Below, in pieces: positions 1-8,953 of a stretch of DNA of 64,000 nucleotides (the first letter of the stretch is position 1; each line of letters opens with the position of its first letter). Location of the stretch: assembly GCF_003710805.1 (NCBI RefSeq), contig NZ_RHHB01000013.1:1-64000 (forward strand), given 5' to 3'. The stretch comes from Agromyces tardus. Its GTDB lineage: Bacteria > Actinomycetota > Actinomycetes > Actinomycetales > Microbacteriaceae. A program made the translations under genes and the position numbers. Below the pieces are notes generated by a model. That model did not search any database, was not told where the DNA came from, and worked only from the letters and a program-made list of their open reading frames with translations.

Positions 1-61
1 CGGGAGCGTCGGGCGCCCCCCGCGTCGGTGCGGCCGGGGGTGCGCCGGTCTCGGCCGTCAT
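1..61 (-). CDS. Partial N-terminus of next operon gene, probably DUF58 protein
   Basis: Only the first 20 codons are in the window (MTAETGAPPA...). The ATG overlaps the TGA of the moxR-type gene as ATGA, so the two are translationally coupled. Nothing in the 20 residues is diagnostic. The DUF58 call rests on the well-known gene order MoxR ATPase, DUF58 protein, transglutaminase-like protein in bacteria. DUF58 proteins are membrane-linked, vWA-like partners of MoxR ATPases. Confidence 0.55.
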   Translation of the reverse strand, partial: MTAETGAPPAAPTRGAPDAP

Positions 62-1026
62 GCCGCCCGGTACGCCGGCGGCGCGACGTCGACGAGGATC
101 CTCGACACGATGTCCTCGGCGGTCACGCCCGCGAACTCGGACTCGGGGTCGACGATGATGCGGTGCGCGAGCACGGGCACGGCGAGGTCGCGCACGTCGT
201 CGGGCGTGACGTAGGTGCGTCCGCGGGAGATCGCCCACGTCTTCGCCGCCCGGGCGAGCGCGAGTGCGCCGCGCATGCTCACGCCGAGAGCGGAGTCGCC
301 GTGGTCGCGGGTCGCCGAGACGATGTGGTTGAGGTACGACAGCACCGCGGCATCCACGTGCACCTCGGCCGCGAGCCGCGCCATCGTGGTGACCGAGCTC
401 GACGCGATGATGGGCGACACCTTCGAGGCGCGCGCCCGGTTCGCGGAGTCGAGCAGCAGCGTCACCGCGGTGTCGTGGTCGGGGTAGCCGAGCGAGGTCT
501 TGATGAGGAACCGGTCGAGCTGGGCCTCGGGCAGCGAGTACGTGCCGGCCTGCTCGACCGGGTTCTGCGTCGCGATGACCATGAACGGGCTGCCGACCTC
601 GTAGCCCACGCCGTCGACCGTGACGCGGCCCTCCTCCATGACCTCGAGCAGCGCCGACTGGGTCTTCGGGCTCGCGCGGTTGATCTCGTCGGCGAGCACG
701 ACCGAGGCGAAGATCGGGCCGCGGTGGAACTCGAACCGCCCCTTGCCCTGGTCGTAGATGGTCACGCCCGTGACATCCGACGGCAGCAGGTCGGGCGTGA
801 ACTGGATGCGCGAGTGCGTGCCGTCGAGGGTGTTCGCGAGCGCCTTGGCGAGCACGGTCTTGCCGGTGCCGGGGAAGTCCTCGAGCAGCACGTGCCCCTC
901 GGAGAGCATCGCGGCCACGACGAGCTCGATGATGTGGCGCTTGCCGAGGATCGCGCGGTCGACGTTGTCGACGAGCTTGGAGAAGGCGTCCTGGAACCAG
1001 AGGGCCTGGTCTTGGGTCACGGTCAT
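58..1026 (-). CDS. MoxR-family AAA+ ATPase
   Basis: A 322-residue AAA+ ATPase of the MoxR group, chaperone-like enzymes thought to help assemble or activate partner protein complexes at the membrane. Visible motifs are Walker A (DFPGTGKTVLAKAL, about residue 50), Walker B with MoxR signature (VVLADEINRASPKTQSALLEVMEE), the sensor I region ATQNP and the C-terminal lid helix bundle. Length is normal for the family. The ATG is preceded by an AGGAAGAG Shine-Dalgarno about 11 nt upstream. It follows the giant Ig-like protein gene by 47 bp and overlaps the next gene by ATGA, so it is part of the same minus-strand operon. The obvious inferred client is the giant surface protein or the following DUF58/transglutaminase products. 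Confidence 0.93.
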   Translation of the reverse strand: MTVTQDQALWFQDAFSKLVDNVDRAILGKRHIIELVVAAMLSEGHVLLEDFPGTGKTVLAKALANTLDGTHSRIQFTPDLLPSDVTGVTIYDQGKGRFEFHRGPIFASVVLADEINRASPKTQSALLEVMEEGRVTVDGVGYEVGSPFMVIATQNPVEQAGTYSLPEAQLDRFLIKTSLGYPDHDTAVTLLLDSANRARASKVSPIIASSSVTTMARLAAEVHVDAAVLSYLNHIVSATRDHGDSALGVSMRGALALARAAKTWAISRGRTYVTPDDVRDLAVPVLAHRIIVDPESEFAGVTAEDIVSRILVDVAPPAYRAA

Positions 1027-1073
1027 GCTGGGTTCGTCTCTTCCTGTGTGGGCGTCGTGGCGGCGATGCGGCG

Positions 1074-4000
1074 TCACCAGTTGTTGCTCTGGACCCCGTC
1101 GATGATCACGTAGGCGTCCGGGTAGCCGCACCACGAGTCGGGGAACTTTCCGGTGTAACTGCCCGTGCCGCCGCGGACGTCGATGCGGATGTTGGTGTTC
1201 AGCCGGCTGCCGTTGCAGTACGCGTAGCCCGACGCGGTGCCGTCGGGGAAACCGGAGACGGTCACGTCGTAGTGCCAGCAGTCGCCCCCGCAGTAGCCGT
1301 ACGTGCCGCTGTAGTACCCGACGCGGGCCCCCTTGGTGAGCGTGACCACCTTCGGCTGGTTCTGCACGCTGAAGGGGTCGGATGCCGCGGGGCCGGCGCT
1401 GCCGCTGCCGAGGTTCACGGCGCGCACCGCCACCGAGTGCGAGCCCGCCCCGACGCCGGTGAAGCGGTAGCTCCGCGACGTTCCGGCGTTCTGCCAGCCG
1501 CCCCCGTCGAGTCGGACGTCGTAGCGCACGCCGCCCCCGCCCGTGACGGACGGCGCGGCCCACGTGACGTCGACGCTCGTCGGCGCGTAGCCGTTGGGTT
1601 GCGCCTTCACGCCGATCGGGGCGCTCGGGGTGCCGTACGGGGTCGCCGAGGCGGACGGGCTCGACCACTCGCCCCAGCCGATGCCGTTCTGGGCGCGCAC
1701 GCGGAACGTGTAGGCGGTGCCGTTGGCCAGCCCGCCGAACTGCTGGTCCACGCCCGCCGCCGAGGCGCCGAACGACCTGACCTGCCCGTTGAACTGCACC
1801 TCGTATCCCGCGATCGCCGAGTTGTTGTTCGCGGGCGCGGCCCACCGGATCGTCACGGTGCTGTCGCCCGAGCTCACGATCGTGGGCGCGGCGGGCTGGT
1901 CGGGCGCGTCGCGCACCACCACCATGATGCGTCCCTGCGTCTCGCGGGCCGGGTCGCGGGTGCCGTCCTGGATCCGGTAGACGACGCTCAGCGTGCCGGT
2001 GAAGGCCGCGCCCGTGCGCACGGTGACATCCGCGTCGGTGAAGCTCACGGCGGCCTCGGCACCGACGCTCTTCTGGTCGATCTGCGCGTCGATGACCCGC
2101 AACGGCGCATCCGGGGCGAACGGGTTGAAGTCGTTCGCGAGCACGTCGACGGTCTGCGTGCCGCTGCGGAGCATCTCGACGGGCCCGTCGTCGTTCGCCT
2201 TCGGCAGCGCACGGGTCGACGACACCACCTTCACGTCGACGTAGCCCGGCACGGTGAACTCGTTGAACACCACGTCGAACGCGATGCGCGCCTCGGTGCC
2301 GGGCTGCACGCCGAGCGGCGCGGACACGCGCAGCATCGACCCGTCGACGATCTCGGCCTGCACGTCGGCGGTCGCGCCGCTGAGGTTGCGGTAGTCGACG
2401 CGCTGGATGTTGTCGGGGTTCGGTTGGTCGGTCGACGATCGCAGGTCGATCGCGAGCGGCGCCTCGCCGGCCTCGATCGTCTCGCTGCGCGGGGTGAACG
2501 TGGGCGGTGCGTCGTTGAAGTCCGGGTCGCCCACCGTGATGGGCAGCGTCAGGATCGCCGTGCGTCCCACCGGGTCGTCGGCACTCTCGCCGTCGGTGAC
2601 CTCGAAGGTGACGGATGCCGCGCCGCGGTAGTCCGTCGCGGGCACGAACTGCAGCGCCGTGCCGCTCACGAAGGGCGCCTCGCCCGAGTTGGTCGCCGTC
2701 GCGGAGAGGATGAGCGCCGGATTGCCGGAGGGGACGACCACGAGGTCGTCGACGTTCCAGCTGATCTGGCCGTTCATGGGCACGACGATCTCGCCGAGGT
2801 CCTTCAGGTACGGCGCGGGGAACTTCGCCTTCTCCTCGGCCAGCAGCTCCTCGGGCGTCTTCGGGCGCTGGGTCTCCTCGACGGTGTCGTCGCCCGACGG
2901 GACCGGCGGCACGATCACGAACGCCATCGCCGAGAGGTCGTCGAGCTCGTTCGTGAGCCGGTACGCCACCGCGTATCGCTCGCGACCGGGCGTGACCCGG
3001 ATGGTGCCGTCGGTGGCGACCTCGGCACGACCGGCATTCGGACCGTCGACGGCGACCGAGAGGTCCTCGACGAGGCCACCCGGGTTCGTCGCATCGGCGA
3101 GCGGATCGACCGTCACGGCTTCGCCGTCGATCACCTGCTCGGGCTCGATCACCTGGTCCTCCGCTGTCGGCGGATCGATCACGGCGTCATCGGTGACGGC
3201 CACCTGCAGGAAGGCGGTGTCCGCGCCGCCGTGCCCGTTCGAGATCTCGTACCGGATCGTGTAGGCCGCCTCCTGCTCGGGTGCGGTCACGACGATGCGG
3301 CGGCGATCGCGGATCTCCGCCTCGATGCCATCGTCGACCTGCGGGAGGTCGGCGACGTGCAGTCGGTAGCCGCTCGGGTCGGAGTCGTTGAGCAGCACCT
3401 CGACCGATGCGGTTCGGCCGGGCTTCATCTCGATCGCGTCGTCGACGGCCTTCGGCGGCAGCTGCACCGCTGGCCGCGGGACGACTCCGATGCGGATGGT
3501 GCCGGTCGCGGTCGCGCCGAAGGTGTCGCGCACCTCGTACGTGAAGGAATCGGTGCCGGCGGAGCCCGCGAACGCCTCGTAGGTGATCGAGGTGCTCGTG
3601 CGCTCGATCACGCGGCCCAGGTTCGGCGCCGCGGCGATGCCGGTGAGCGCGACCGAGTCGCCGTCGGGGTCGAGCTGGTCGAGCGGCACGTCGATCTTCA
3701 CCGCGGAGCCGGCGAAGGTGCGCGAGGTCAGCGGGGTCGGCAGGGGCGCGCGGTTCTCGCCCGCGTCCTTCGGGACGACGGTGAAGCGCACGGCGGCTCG
3801 GGCGGTCTGCTCGAAGTCGTCGCCGATCGTGTACACGGCGCTGTAGACGCCTGCCGCCTCCGGCGCCTGGAAGCGCACCGAGTCGCCGTCGACGAAGGCG
3901 AGACCCTCTGGCGCGTCGACCTCGACGAGCTCGGGCTGCACGTGGAGCGTCGCGGCATCCGGGTGGTAGTCGTTCTCGAGCACCGGAACGGTGACGATGT

Positions 4001-6380
4001 CGCCCGCGCGCACGATCGCCCCGTCGTCGACCGCGACCGGCGGCTGGTGCTTCACGAGGGGCGGCACGGGCACGACCGTGACGGTCGCCGTCGAGGAGTT
4101 CACTCCGTCGGAGACGGTGTAGGCGACCTGGAGCTGGGTATCGACGGCCTGCGAGGCGGTGATGCGCAGGACCGTGTTGGTGAGGATCTCGACCGAGACG
4201 AGCCCCTCGGCGGCCGAGTCGTCGATCGACTGCACCGCGAGCACCCGGCCCGACGGCGACACGTCGTTCGCGAGCACCGGCACGGTGAGCGGCTCCCCCG
4301 CTCGCAGGTAGGCCGTGTCCTTCACGGCGATCGGCGGCGGCGCCTCCCCCGGCTGCTCGACCACCTGCACGCGGATGAGGCCCTTGCTCACCGCCGCGCC
4401 CGCGCCGAGGCTGTAGAGGAACACGTACTCTCCCGGCGCGCCGGCCGAGAACGCGAGCGTGCCGCGCTCCACGTTGGGCGTGACCGACGCGCCGTCGGGC
4501 ACCTCGTCGACGCCGAGCAGCTCGAGGCCGGCGCCCGACGGCGAGAGGTCGTTCGCGAGCGGCTCGATCAGCTCCGTCTCGCCCGCGAACACCCGGGCGA
4601 AGTCGGGCGTGCCGACGGGGTTCAGCGTGCCCGTGGGCTTCACCTCGACGGTGAGTGTGCCGGCCGCGGTCGTCTGCCCGTCGGAGACGGTGAACTGCAC
4701 CTCCTTCGTGCCGAGCTCGGCCGATCGGTGCTCGAAGGTCACGAATCCGTCGGGGCTCGAGCGCACGGCGTCGCCGCCCGTCGGCGAGGCGTTCACGAGG
4801 TAGAGGTCGTCGCCGTCGGGGTCGTTCCAGTCGGCGAGCACGTTGTACGACAGCTGCTGGCCCTGCTCCACGCTGATCGCACCGCTGCGCATCGACGTCG
4901 GCGCGGTGTTCTCGGTCTCGGGCACGATCCGCACGTTCACGGATGCCTCGGCCACCCCGCCGCGGCCGTCGGCCACGCCGTACCGGAACGAGACGCTTCC
5001 CGCGGCGCCCTCCGCCGGGGAGAACTGCAGTGCGCGACCGCCGTCGATCAGCTCGAGTCGGCCCGCCGCCTCGGACACCTCGGAAGTCGACGCGATCGTG
5101 AGCACGTCTCCGTCGGGGTCGGTGTCGTTCTCGAGCACCTCCAGCACGGTGGTGCGGCCCGGGCGAACGCCGTAGTCGTCGTCGCGCGCGACCGGCGGGC
5201 GGTTCACGTCGGTGCGCTCGGCGAGGGTGTCCTCGAAGGTCTGCTGGGCGGACTTCTCGTCGCCTTCGAGCTCGTCGCTCTCCTCGGGCGGCGTGACCTC
5301 GTCCCAGTTGTCGACGAGTCGCAGGTCGGAGTCGACGAGCCAGGAGTTGCCGTTGGTGAGGTTGTTGAGCACGATCACGTCGCGGTTGACGCGGAACTCC
5401 AGCCGCGAGCCCGCGGTCGGCTGCTCGATCGCCACCGACTGGGGCTCACGCCCGTCGCACGCCGCGACGTAGCGCTGGCCCGCCGCCCAGGCGCCGTGGA
5501 TGCACGAGCCGAGCCGCACGGGAGCGGCCACCTCGCCGGCGTTCGCCGCCGCGACCTCGGCGCCGCTGGGGATCGTGCGGATGTCGCCGCCGCCGAGCGG
5601 CACGTCGAGCAGCCCGGTCGCGGTCGCGAGCACCACGCGGTCGCGCTCGGGCCCCGACTGCTGGATCCGCAGTGCCGGCTCGGGAAGGGGGATCTCCCGG
5701 CCGTCCACCACGACCGCGTCGCCCTCGACGTCGAAGACGACCGGACGCTCGCCCACTGCGGCGAGCTGGTGGTCGCCGAGCCTCGGCATCTCGCGTCGCT
5801 CGGGCTCGGTCGCGTCGCGCCGCAGCGCGAGCAGCTCGCCGTCCGACGGCGCCGTCGCGAAGATCGTGCCGGCGCCGCTGACCGCGACCTCGGCGTCGTC
5901 GCCGAGCTCGGCGATCGGGTCGGTGCCGCGGTAGTCGAACGAGAGCTCGCCCGCGGCCGGAACACGCCACAGCTCACCCTCGGGCGAGAGCACCGCGAGC
6001 ACGTCGCCGCCGTACGCGATCGACGACGCGGGTGGCACGTCGATGCGCTGCACGAGCGTCGTGAACGACGGGTCGATCCGCTCGACCGTCCCGACGCCCG
6101 GGTCGAAGAGGAACGCGTCCTCGCCGTGCTGGAACACGTCGATCTCGTTCGTGGCGGTCGCGACAGCGGCGTCGAGCTCCTCGATCTGGCGGTTCAGCCG
6201 GCCGGCGAGGAGGTCCTGCGCATTGGTCACCCACACCTCGCGGGCGCGCAGGTCGGGATCGGTGACCGGGAACCCCTGGTGCAGCACGGCGATGCCGATC
6301 GGCACGCCCGCGAGCACCGCGAGGGCGACCCCCGACGCCACTCCCCTGCGCGTACGCACCCAGGAGGTGAACGTGCCCAC
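1074..6380 (-). CDS. Giant membrane-anchored Ig-like/fibronectin III surface protein
   Basis: About 1,768 residues. One N-terminal hydrophobic segment (about residues 15-38) follows an Arg-rich start (WVRTRRG), giving a signal anchor with the bulk outside. Residues 40-390 look like a beta-propeller-type sensor region. About eleven Ig-like modules of about 100 residues follow (390-1490), recognisable by recurring PPVAxDDxxxVxxG and VLxNDxDPxG motifs of cadherin-like bacterial repeats. Then come two FnIII domains (about 1490-1677), whose ends are marked by NGTAYTFRVRAQN and SHSVAVRAVN, and a Cys-containing C-terminal domain of about 90 residues. An ATG at 6386 lies directly against GGGGAG; the GTG two codons later has the same Shine-Dalgarno at 6 nt, so 6380 is preferred. 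Its neighbours (kinase, FHA, PP2C, MoxR) suggest its assembly is phospho-regulated. Ligand unknown; adhesin or wall-spanning filament is inference. Confidence 0.88.
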   Translation of the reverse strand: MGTFTSWVRTRRGVASGVALAVLAGVPIGIAVLHQGFPVTDPDLRAREVWVTNAQDLLAGRLNRQIEELDAAVATATNEIDVFQHGEDAFLFDPGVGTVERIDPSFTTLVQRIDVPPASSIAYGGDVLAVLSPEGELWRVPAAGELSFDYRGTDPIAELGDDAEVAVSGAGTIFATAPSDGELLALRRDATEPERREMPRLGDHQLAAVGERPVVFDVEGDAVVVDGREIPLPEPALRIQQSGPERDRVVLATATGLLDVPLGGGDIRTIPSGAEVAAANAGEVAAPVRLGSCIHGAWAAGQRYVAACDGREPQSVAIEQPTAGSRLEFRVNRDVIVLNNLTNGNSWLVDSDLRLVDNWDEVTPPEESDELEGDEKSAQQTFEDTLAERTDVNRPPVARDDDYGVRPGRTTVLEVLENDTDPDGDVLTIASTSEVSEAAGRLELIDGGRALQFSPAEGAAGSVSFRYGVADGRGGVAEASVNVRIVPETENTAPTSMRSGAISVEQGQQLSYNVLADWNDPDGDDLYLVNASPTGGDAVRSSPDGFVTFEHRSAELGTKEVQFTVSDGQTTAAGTLTVEVKPTGTLNPVGTPDFARVFAGETELIEPLANDLSPSGAGLELLGVDEVPDGASVTPNVERGTLAFSAGAPGEYVFLYSLGAGAAVSKGLIRVQVVEQPGEAPPPIAVKDTAYLRAGEPLTVPVLANDVSPSGRVLAVQSIDDSAAEGLVSVEILTNTVLRITASQAVDTQLQVAYTVSDGVNSSTATVTVVPVPPLVKHQPPVAVDDGAIVRAGDIVTVPVLENDYHPDAATLHVQPELVEVDAPEGLAFVDGDSVRFQAPEAAGVYSAVYTIGDDFEQTARAAVRFTVVPKDAGENRAPLPTPLTSRTFAGSAVKIDVPLDQLDPDGDSVALTGIAAAPNLGRVIERTSTSITYEAFAGSAGTDSFTYEVRDTFGATATGTIRIGVVPRPAVQLPPKAVDDAIEMKPGRTASVEVLLNDSDPSGYRLHVADLPQVDDGIEAEIRDRRRIVVTAPEQEAAYTIRYEISNGHGGADTAFLQVAVTDDAVIDPPTAEDQVIEPEQVIDGEAVTVDPLADATNPGGLVEDLSVAVDGPNAGRAEVATDGTIRVTPGRERYAVAYRLTNELDDLSAMAFVIVPPVPSGDDTVEETQRPKTPEELLAEEKAKFPAPYLKDLGEIVVPMNGQISWNVDDLVVVPSGNPALILSATATNSGEAPFVSGTALQFVPATDYRGAASVTFEVTDGESADDPVGRTAILTLPITVGDPDFNDAPPTFTPRSETIEAGEAPLAIDLRSSTDQPNPDNIQRVDYRNLSGATADVQAEIVDGSMLRVSAPLGVQPGTEARIAFDVVFNEFTVPGYVDVKVVSSTRALPKANDDGPVEMLRSGTQTVDVLANDFNPFAPDAPLRVIDAQIDQKSVGAEAAVSFTDADVTVRTGAAFTGTLSVVYRIQDGTRDPARETQGRIMVVVRDAPDQPAAPTIVSSGDSTVTIRWAAPANNNSAIAGYEVQFNGQVRSFGASAAGVDQQFGGLANGTAYTFRVRAQNGIGWGEWSSPSASATPYGTPSAPIGVKAQPNGYAPTSVDVTWAAPSVTGGGGVRYDVRLDGGGWQNAGTSRSYRFTGVGAGSHSVAVRAVNLGSGSAGPAASDPFSVQNQPKVVTLTKGARVGYYSGTYGYCGGDCWHYDVTVSGFPDGTASGYAYCNGSRLNTNIRIDVRGGTGSYTGKFPDSWCGYPDAYVIIDGVQSNNW

Positions 6381-6509
6381 AGTCATCTCCCCGGGTGTTC
6401 CGTCGGTAGGGTGCGTCGGAATCGTCGCGCCGGCTCGCGGCGAACGGGCATCAACGTAGCACGCAGCGGGATGTCCCCCAAATGGGCAGCGGTGCCCATG
6501 CCGCGCGGG

Positions 6510-7226
6510 TCATGCGTCGGGCTTCGCCTCGGCCGCGAGGGCCGCCTGGTCGAGCAGCGCGAGGTCGTCGACGCTCACGAGGCGGGTGGCCACGGCGTAC
6601 TCCACGAGGCGCGCACGACGGTTCGTGGCGAGCTTGCCGCGCCCTCCGCGGAGCCCGTCGACGCCGATCTTGTCGAGCTTCTCGCACACGTTGTCGAGCT
6701 TGCGATTGAACGTCGTCATGTTCCAGCCCAGGCGGGCGGCAGCCTCGGCGGAGCTCGGCACGGCGGCGCGGCCCGCCGTGGGCTGCGCGAGCACATGCTC
6801 GGCGAGCGCGACGACGAGCAGCCGTTGGCTCGAGGTGAGGGTGACGGGGAGGATCGTCGTGCCACCGTCGGCGGGCCGCGCGGTGAGCGAGGTGTTGTAG
6901 AAGTCCTCCTCGGCGTGGATCGTGAAGTCGTACGTCGTCGACCCGGCGCTGAACATCACGTGCACGGTCTGGAATACGAGCGGCAGCTTCGCCCCCGGCG
7001 CCACCCACGCCTGCACGCTGCCCGTGGCATCCGACACGGTCGCCGACAACAGCTGCCCGACGTTCGAGAGCCACCAGAGCCCGAACTCGCTCGAGAGCGT
7101 CAGGAAGGTGCGGTGCAGGTAGGGATTGTCGTCGATCGTGAGGTCCGACTCGCGGCCGATCGTGAAGGGGGTGCCCTCCTCGACCGTGTACCACTCGCCG
7201 CAGTACTCGACGCTGAGCGGCCTCAT
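6510..7226 (-). CDS. FHA-like protein with C-terminal helical DNA-binding-like region
   Basis: A 238-residue protein. The N-terminal 100 residues have FHA features (GTPFTIGRESDLTIDDNPYLHRTFL, here quoted in part: TIGRESDLTIDDNPYLHR), that is a phospho-Thr-binding beta sandwich. The conserved Arg and His-Arg positions can be seen. Residues 135-238 are helical, with a pattern like a winged helix (AAARLGWNMTTFNRKLDNV). It starts inside the stop of the kinase gene (ATGA overlap), which decides the ATG at 7226 over one at 7235. It lies 129 bp before the giant surface protein gene. Likely role: reader of the kinase signal, possibly linking it to gene expression; the DNA-binding part is inference. 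Confidence 0.82.
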   Translation of the reverse strand: MRPLSVEYCGEWYTVEEGTPFTIGRESDLTIDDNPYLHRTFLTLSSEFGLWWLSNVGQLLSATVSDATGSVQAWVAPGAKLPLVFQTVHVMFSAGSTTYDFTIHAEEDFYNTSLTARPADGGTTILPVTLTSSQRLLVVALAEHVLAQPTAGRAAVPSSAEAAARLGWNMTTFNRKLDNVCEKLDKIGVDGLRGGRGKLATNRRARLVEYAVATRLVSVDDLALLDQAALAAEAKPDA

Positions 7227-8953
7227 CCGCTGCATCCCGTCACGGGTTCCGACGTCTTGCTGCCGCGCTGCACCTGCACCTCGATGCAGACCCGCTGGCC
7301 CGCCGCGACGTTCGCGACGACGATCTCCGGGCCGGATGCCACGGCCAGCTCGCCCGATCCGTCGGCGGGGCGCCAGCGGTACCGATCGCCCTCCTGCGCG
7401 GCCTCGTGGCTCACCGTGAAGACGACGCTCGCGCCGTCGGCCGACCGCACCGCGGGGGCGATCTCGGGCGCGGGCACGGTCGCGGCGACGACGGCATCCT
7501 GGTCGCTCGCGGGCGCGCTCGGTTCGGCTGCCGGATCGCCGACGGTGCCGCCGAACGCGAGGGCGAGGCCCACGGCGATCACGACGACGAGCGCGGCCGC
7601 CGCACCGACGACGATGCCCGCGACGCGCCGACGGCCGTGGGGCGCCCGGGTTCCGCTCGTCGCCTGCGTCGCGAGCCCGACGGATGCACCTGACGGCACG
7701 CGCATGACCGTCTGGTCGACGGGCGCGAGCGGCGGTTCGCCTGCCGGCGCGGGCGAGCCGCCGGCATCGCGGCGCGAGGGACCCGCGACCGGGCGGACGA
7801 CGGTCCCCTCGTCGGCGACGCCGGCCCCGGGATCCGCAGGCACCGGTGCCTCCGTCTGCGCCGCGGGCAGTTGCGCCGCGATCTCGCGCACCGACCGGGC
7901 GCGCGTGGCATCCGCCGCGGCCGGCGCCGTGCCGGCCGCGACCTGCGCCTCGATCGTGCGCACGGACCGGGCGCGCGTCGCATCGACGTCGTCGCCCGTG
8001 GCTGCCGCATCCGCCTCGGCGGCGACGAGGTTGGGCACCTCGATGCCGGTCGGCGCGTAGCCGAGTTCGAGCTCGACGCGCTGCAGCGCCCTGCCGAACT
8101 CGACGGCGCTCGGGTAGCGGTCCTCCCGGCGCACGGCCATGCCCTTCGCGAGCACGGCCTCGAGCGTGCGGGGCACGTCGGTCCGGCCGATCGGGGTGAC
8201 CTGTCCGCGCTCGATGCGGCCGATGAGGTCGAGCGAGCCGTTCGGGCGCCCGGGCACCTCGAACGGCGTACGCCCCGCGAGCAGCGTGTGCACGGTCGCC
8301 GCGAGGGCGAAGACGTCGCTGCGGGTGTCGGGGCGCGGCTCGTCGGCGAACATCTCGGGCGGCGACCACGGCACGCTCATGCCCACCGCCGACTGCCCGG
8401 CTCCGCCCGATCCCGTCGCCTGCGCGTCGGGGGCCGCGGTGATCGTGTGCACCGGCAGCTCGCCCTCGAGGTTCGAGGAGATGCCGAAGTCGGTGAGCGC
8501 CGGCCAGCCGTAGTCGTTGGTGAGCACGTTCGCGGGCTTGATGTCACGGTGCAGGATGCCGGCGGCGTGCGCCGTGGCCACCGCACCCGCGAGCCGCACG
8601 CCGGTGCGGAGCGCGTCCTCCACCGCGAAGGGCTGCCGCTTGTAGCGCTCGGAGAGGCTCGGGCCGGAGCAGTACTCCATGACGAAGTAGGGCCGGCCGT
8701 CGGCTGAGACATCCGCGTGGAAGATCGTGACGATGTAGGGGTGCGCCGACAGCTGGGCCATGAGGTTCGCCTCGGCGACGAACTGCGCCCGGGTGCCGGG
8801 ACCGAGCTGCTCGGTGAGCAGCACCTTCACGGCGACCTTGCGTCGCGGGAGCTTCTGCTCGTAGAGGAAGACGTCGGCGAACCCGCCGGAGCCGAGCAGG
8901 CCGAGGGCCGTGTAGCCGGGCAGCTCGGGCGGGGACGAGGGCGCGCGGCGCAT
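7223..8953 (-). CDS. Membrane Ser/Thr protein kinase (Hanks type)
   Basis: A 576-residue kinase. The catalytic domain spans about residues 13-275: glycine loop LLGSGGFADVF, catalytic Lys in VAVKVL, HRDIKPANVL catalytic loop, TDFGISSN metal loop and an APD/PPE-type activation end (WSPPEMFADE). A long Pro/Ala-rich juxtamembrane linker carries a duplicated DATRARSVRxI motif and two Thr-Val-x-Arg motifs (DEGTVVRP, VDQTVMRV) that look like phospho-acceptor sites. One transmembrane helix (VAGIVVGAAAALVVVIAV) leads to an extracytoplasmic domain of about 110 residues with Ig-like character and two Cys; no PASTA repeats. Start and stop overlap both neighbouring FHA genes by ATGA. Likely phosphorylates the FHA proteins; PP2C would reverse it. 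Confidence 0.93.
   Translation of the reverse strand: MRRAPSSPPELPGYTALGLLGSGGFADVFLYEQKLPRRKVAVKVLLTEQLGPGTRAQFVAEANLMAQLSAHPYIVTIFHADVSADGRPYFVMEYCSGPSLSERYKRQPFAVEDALRTGVRLAGAVATAHAAGILHRDIKPANVLTNDYGWPALTDFGISSNLEGELPVHTITAAPDAQATGSGGAGQSAVGMSVPWSPPEMFADEPRPDTRSDVFALAATVHTLLAGRTPFEVPGRPNGSLDLIGRIERGQVTPIGRTDVPRTLEAVLAKGMAVRREDRYPSAVEFGRALQRVELELGYAPTGIEVPNLVAAEADAAATGDDVDATRARSVRTIEAQVAAGTAPAAADATRARSVREIAAQLPAAQTEAPVPADPGAGVADEGTVVRPVAGPSRRDAGGSPAPAGEPPLAPVDQTVMRVPSGASVGLATQATSGTRAPHGRRRVAGIVVGAAAALVVVIAVGLALAFGGTVGDPAAEPSAPASDQDAVVAATVPAPEIAPAVRSADGASVVFTVSHEAAQEGDRYRWRPADGSGELAVASGPEIVVANVAAGQRVCIEVQVQRGSKTSEPVTGCSG

Noticed and set aside
6387-6509. Extra small gene between the second FHA gene and the giant gene
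   Set aside because: The 123-bp gap has no frame with a start, ribosome site and plausible protein; it probably holds a promoter for the giant gene, but no clear -10/-35 was seen.
1272-8060. A 2,262-codon open frame on the plus strand
   Set aside because: It is antisense to the giant surface protein, FHA and kinase genes, is rich in Arg/His/Gly/Val without domains, and results from GC-rich third positions keeping stops rare.
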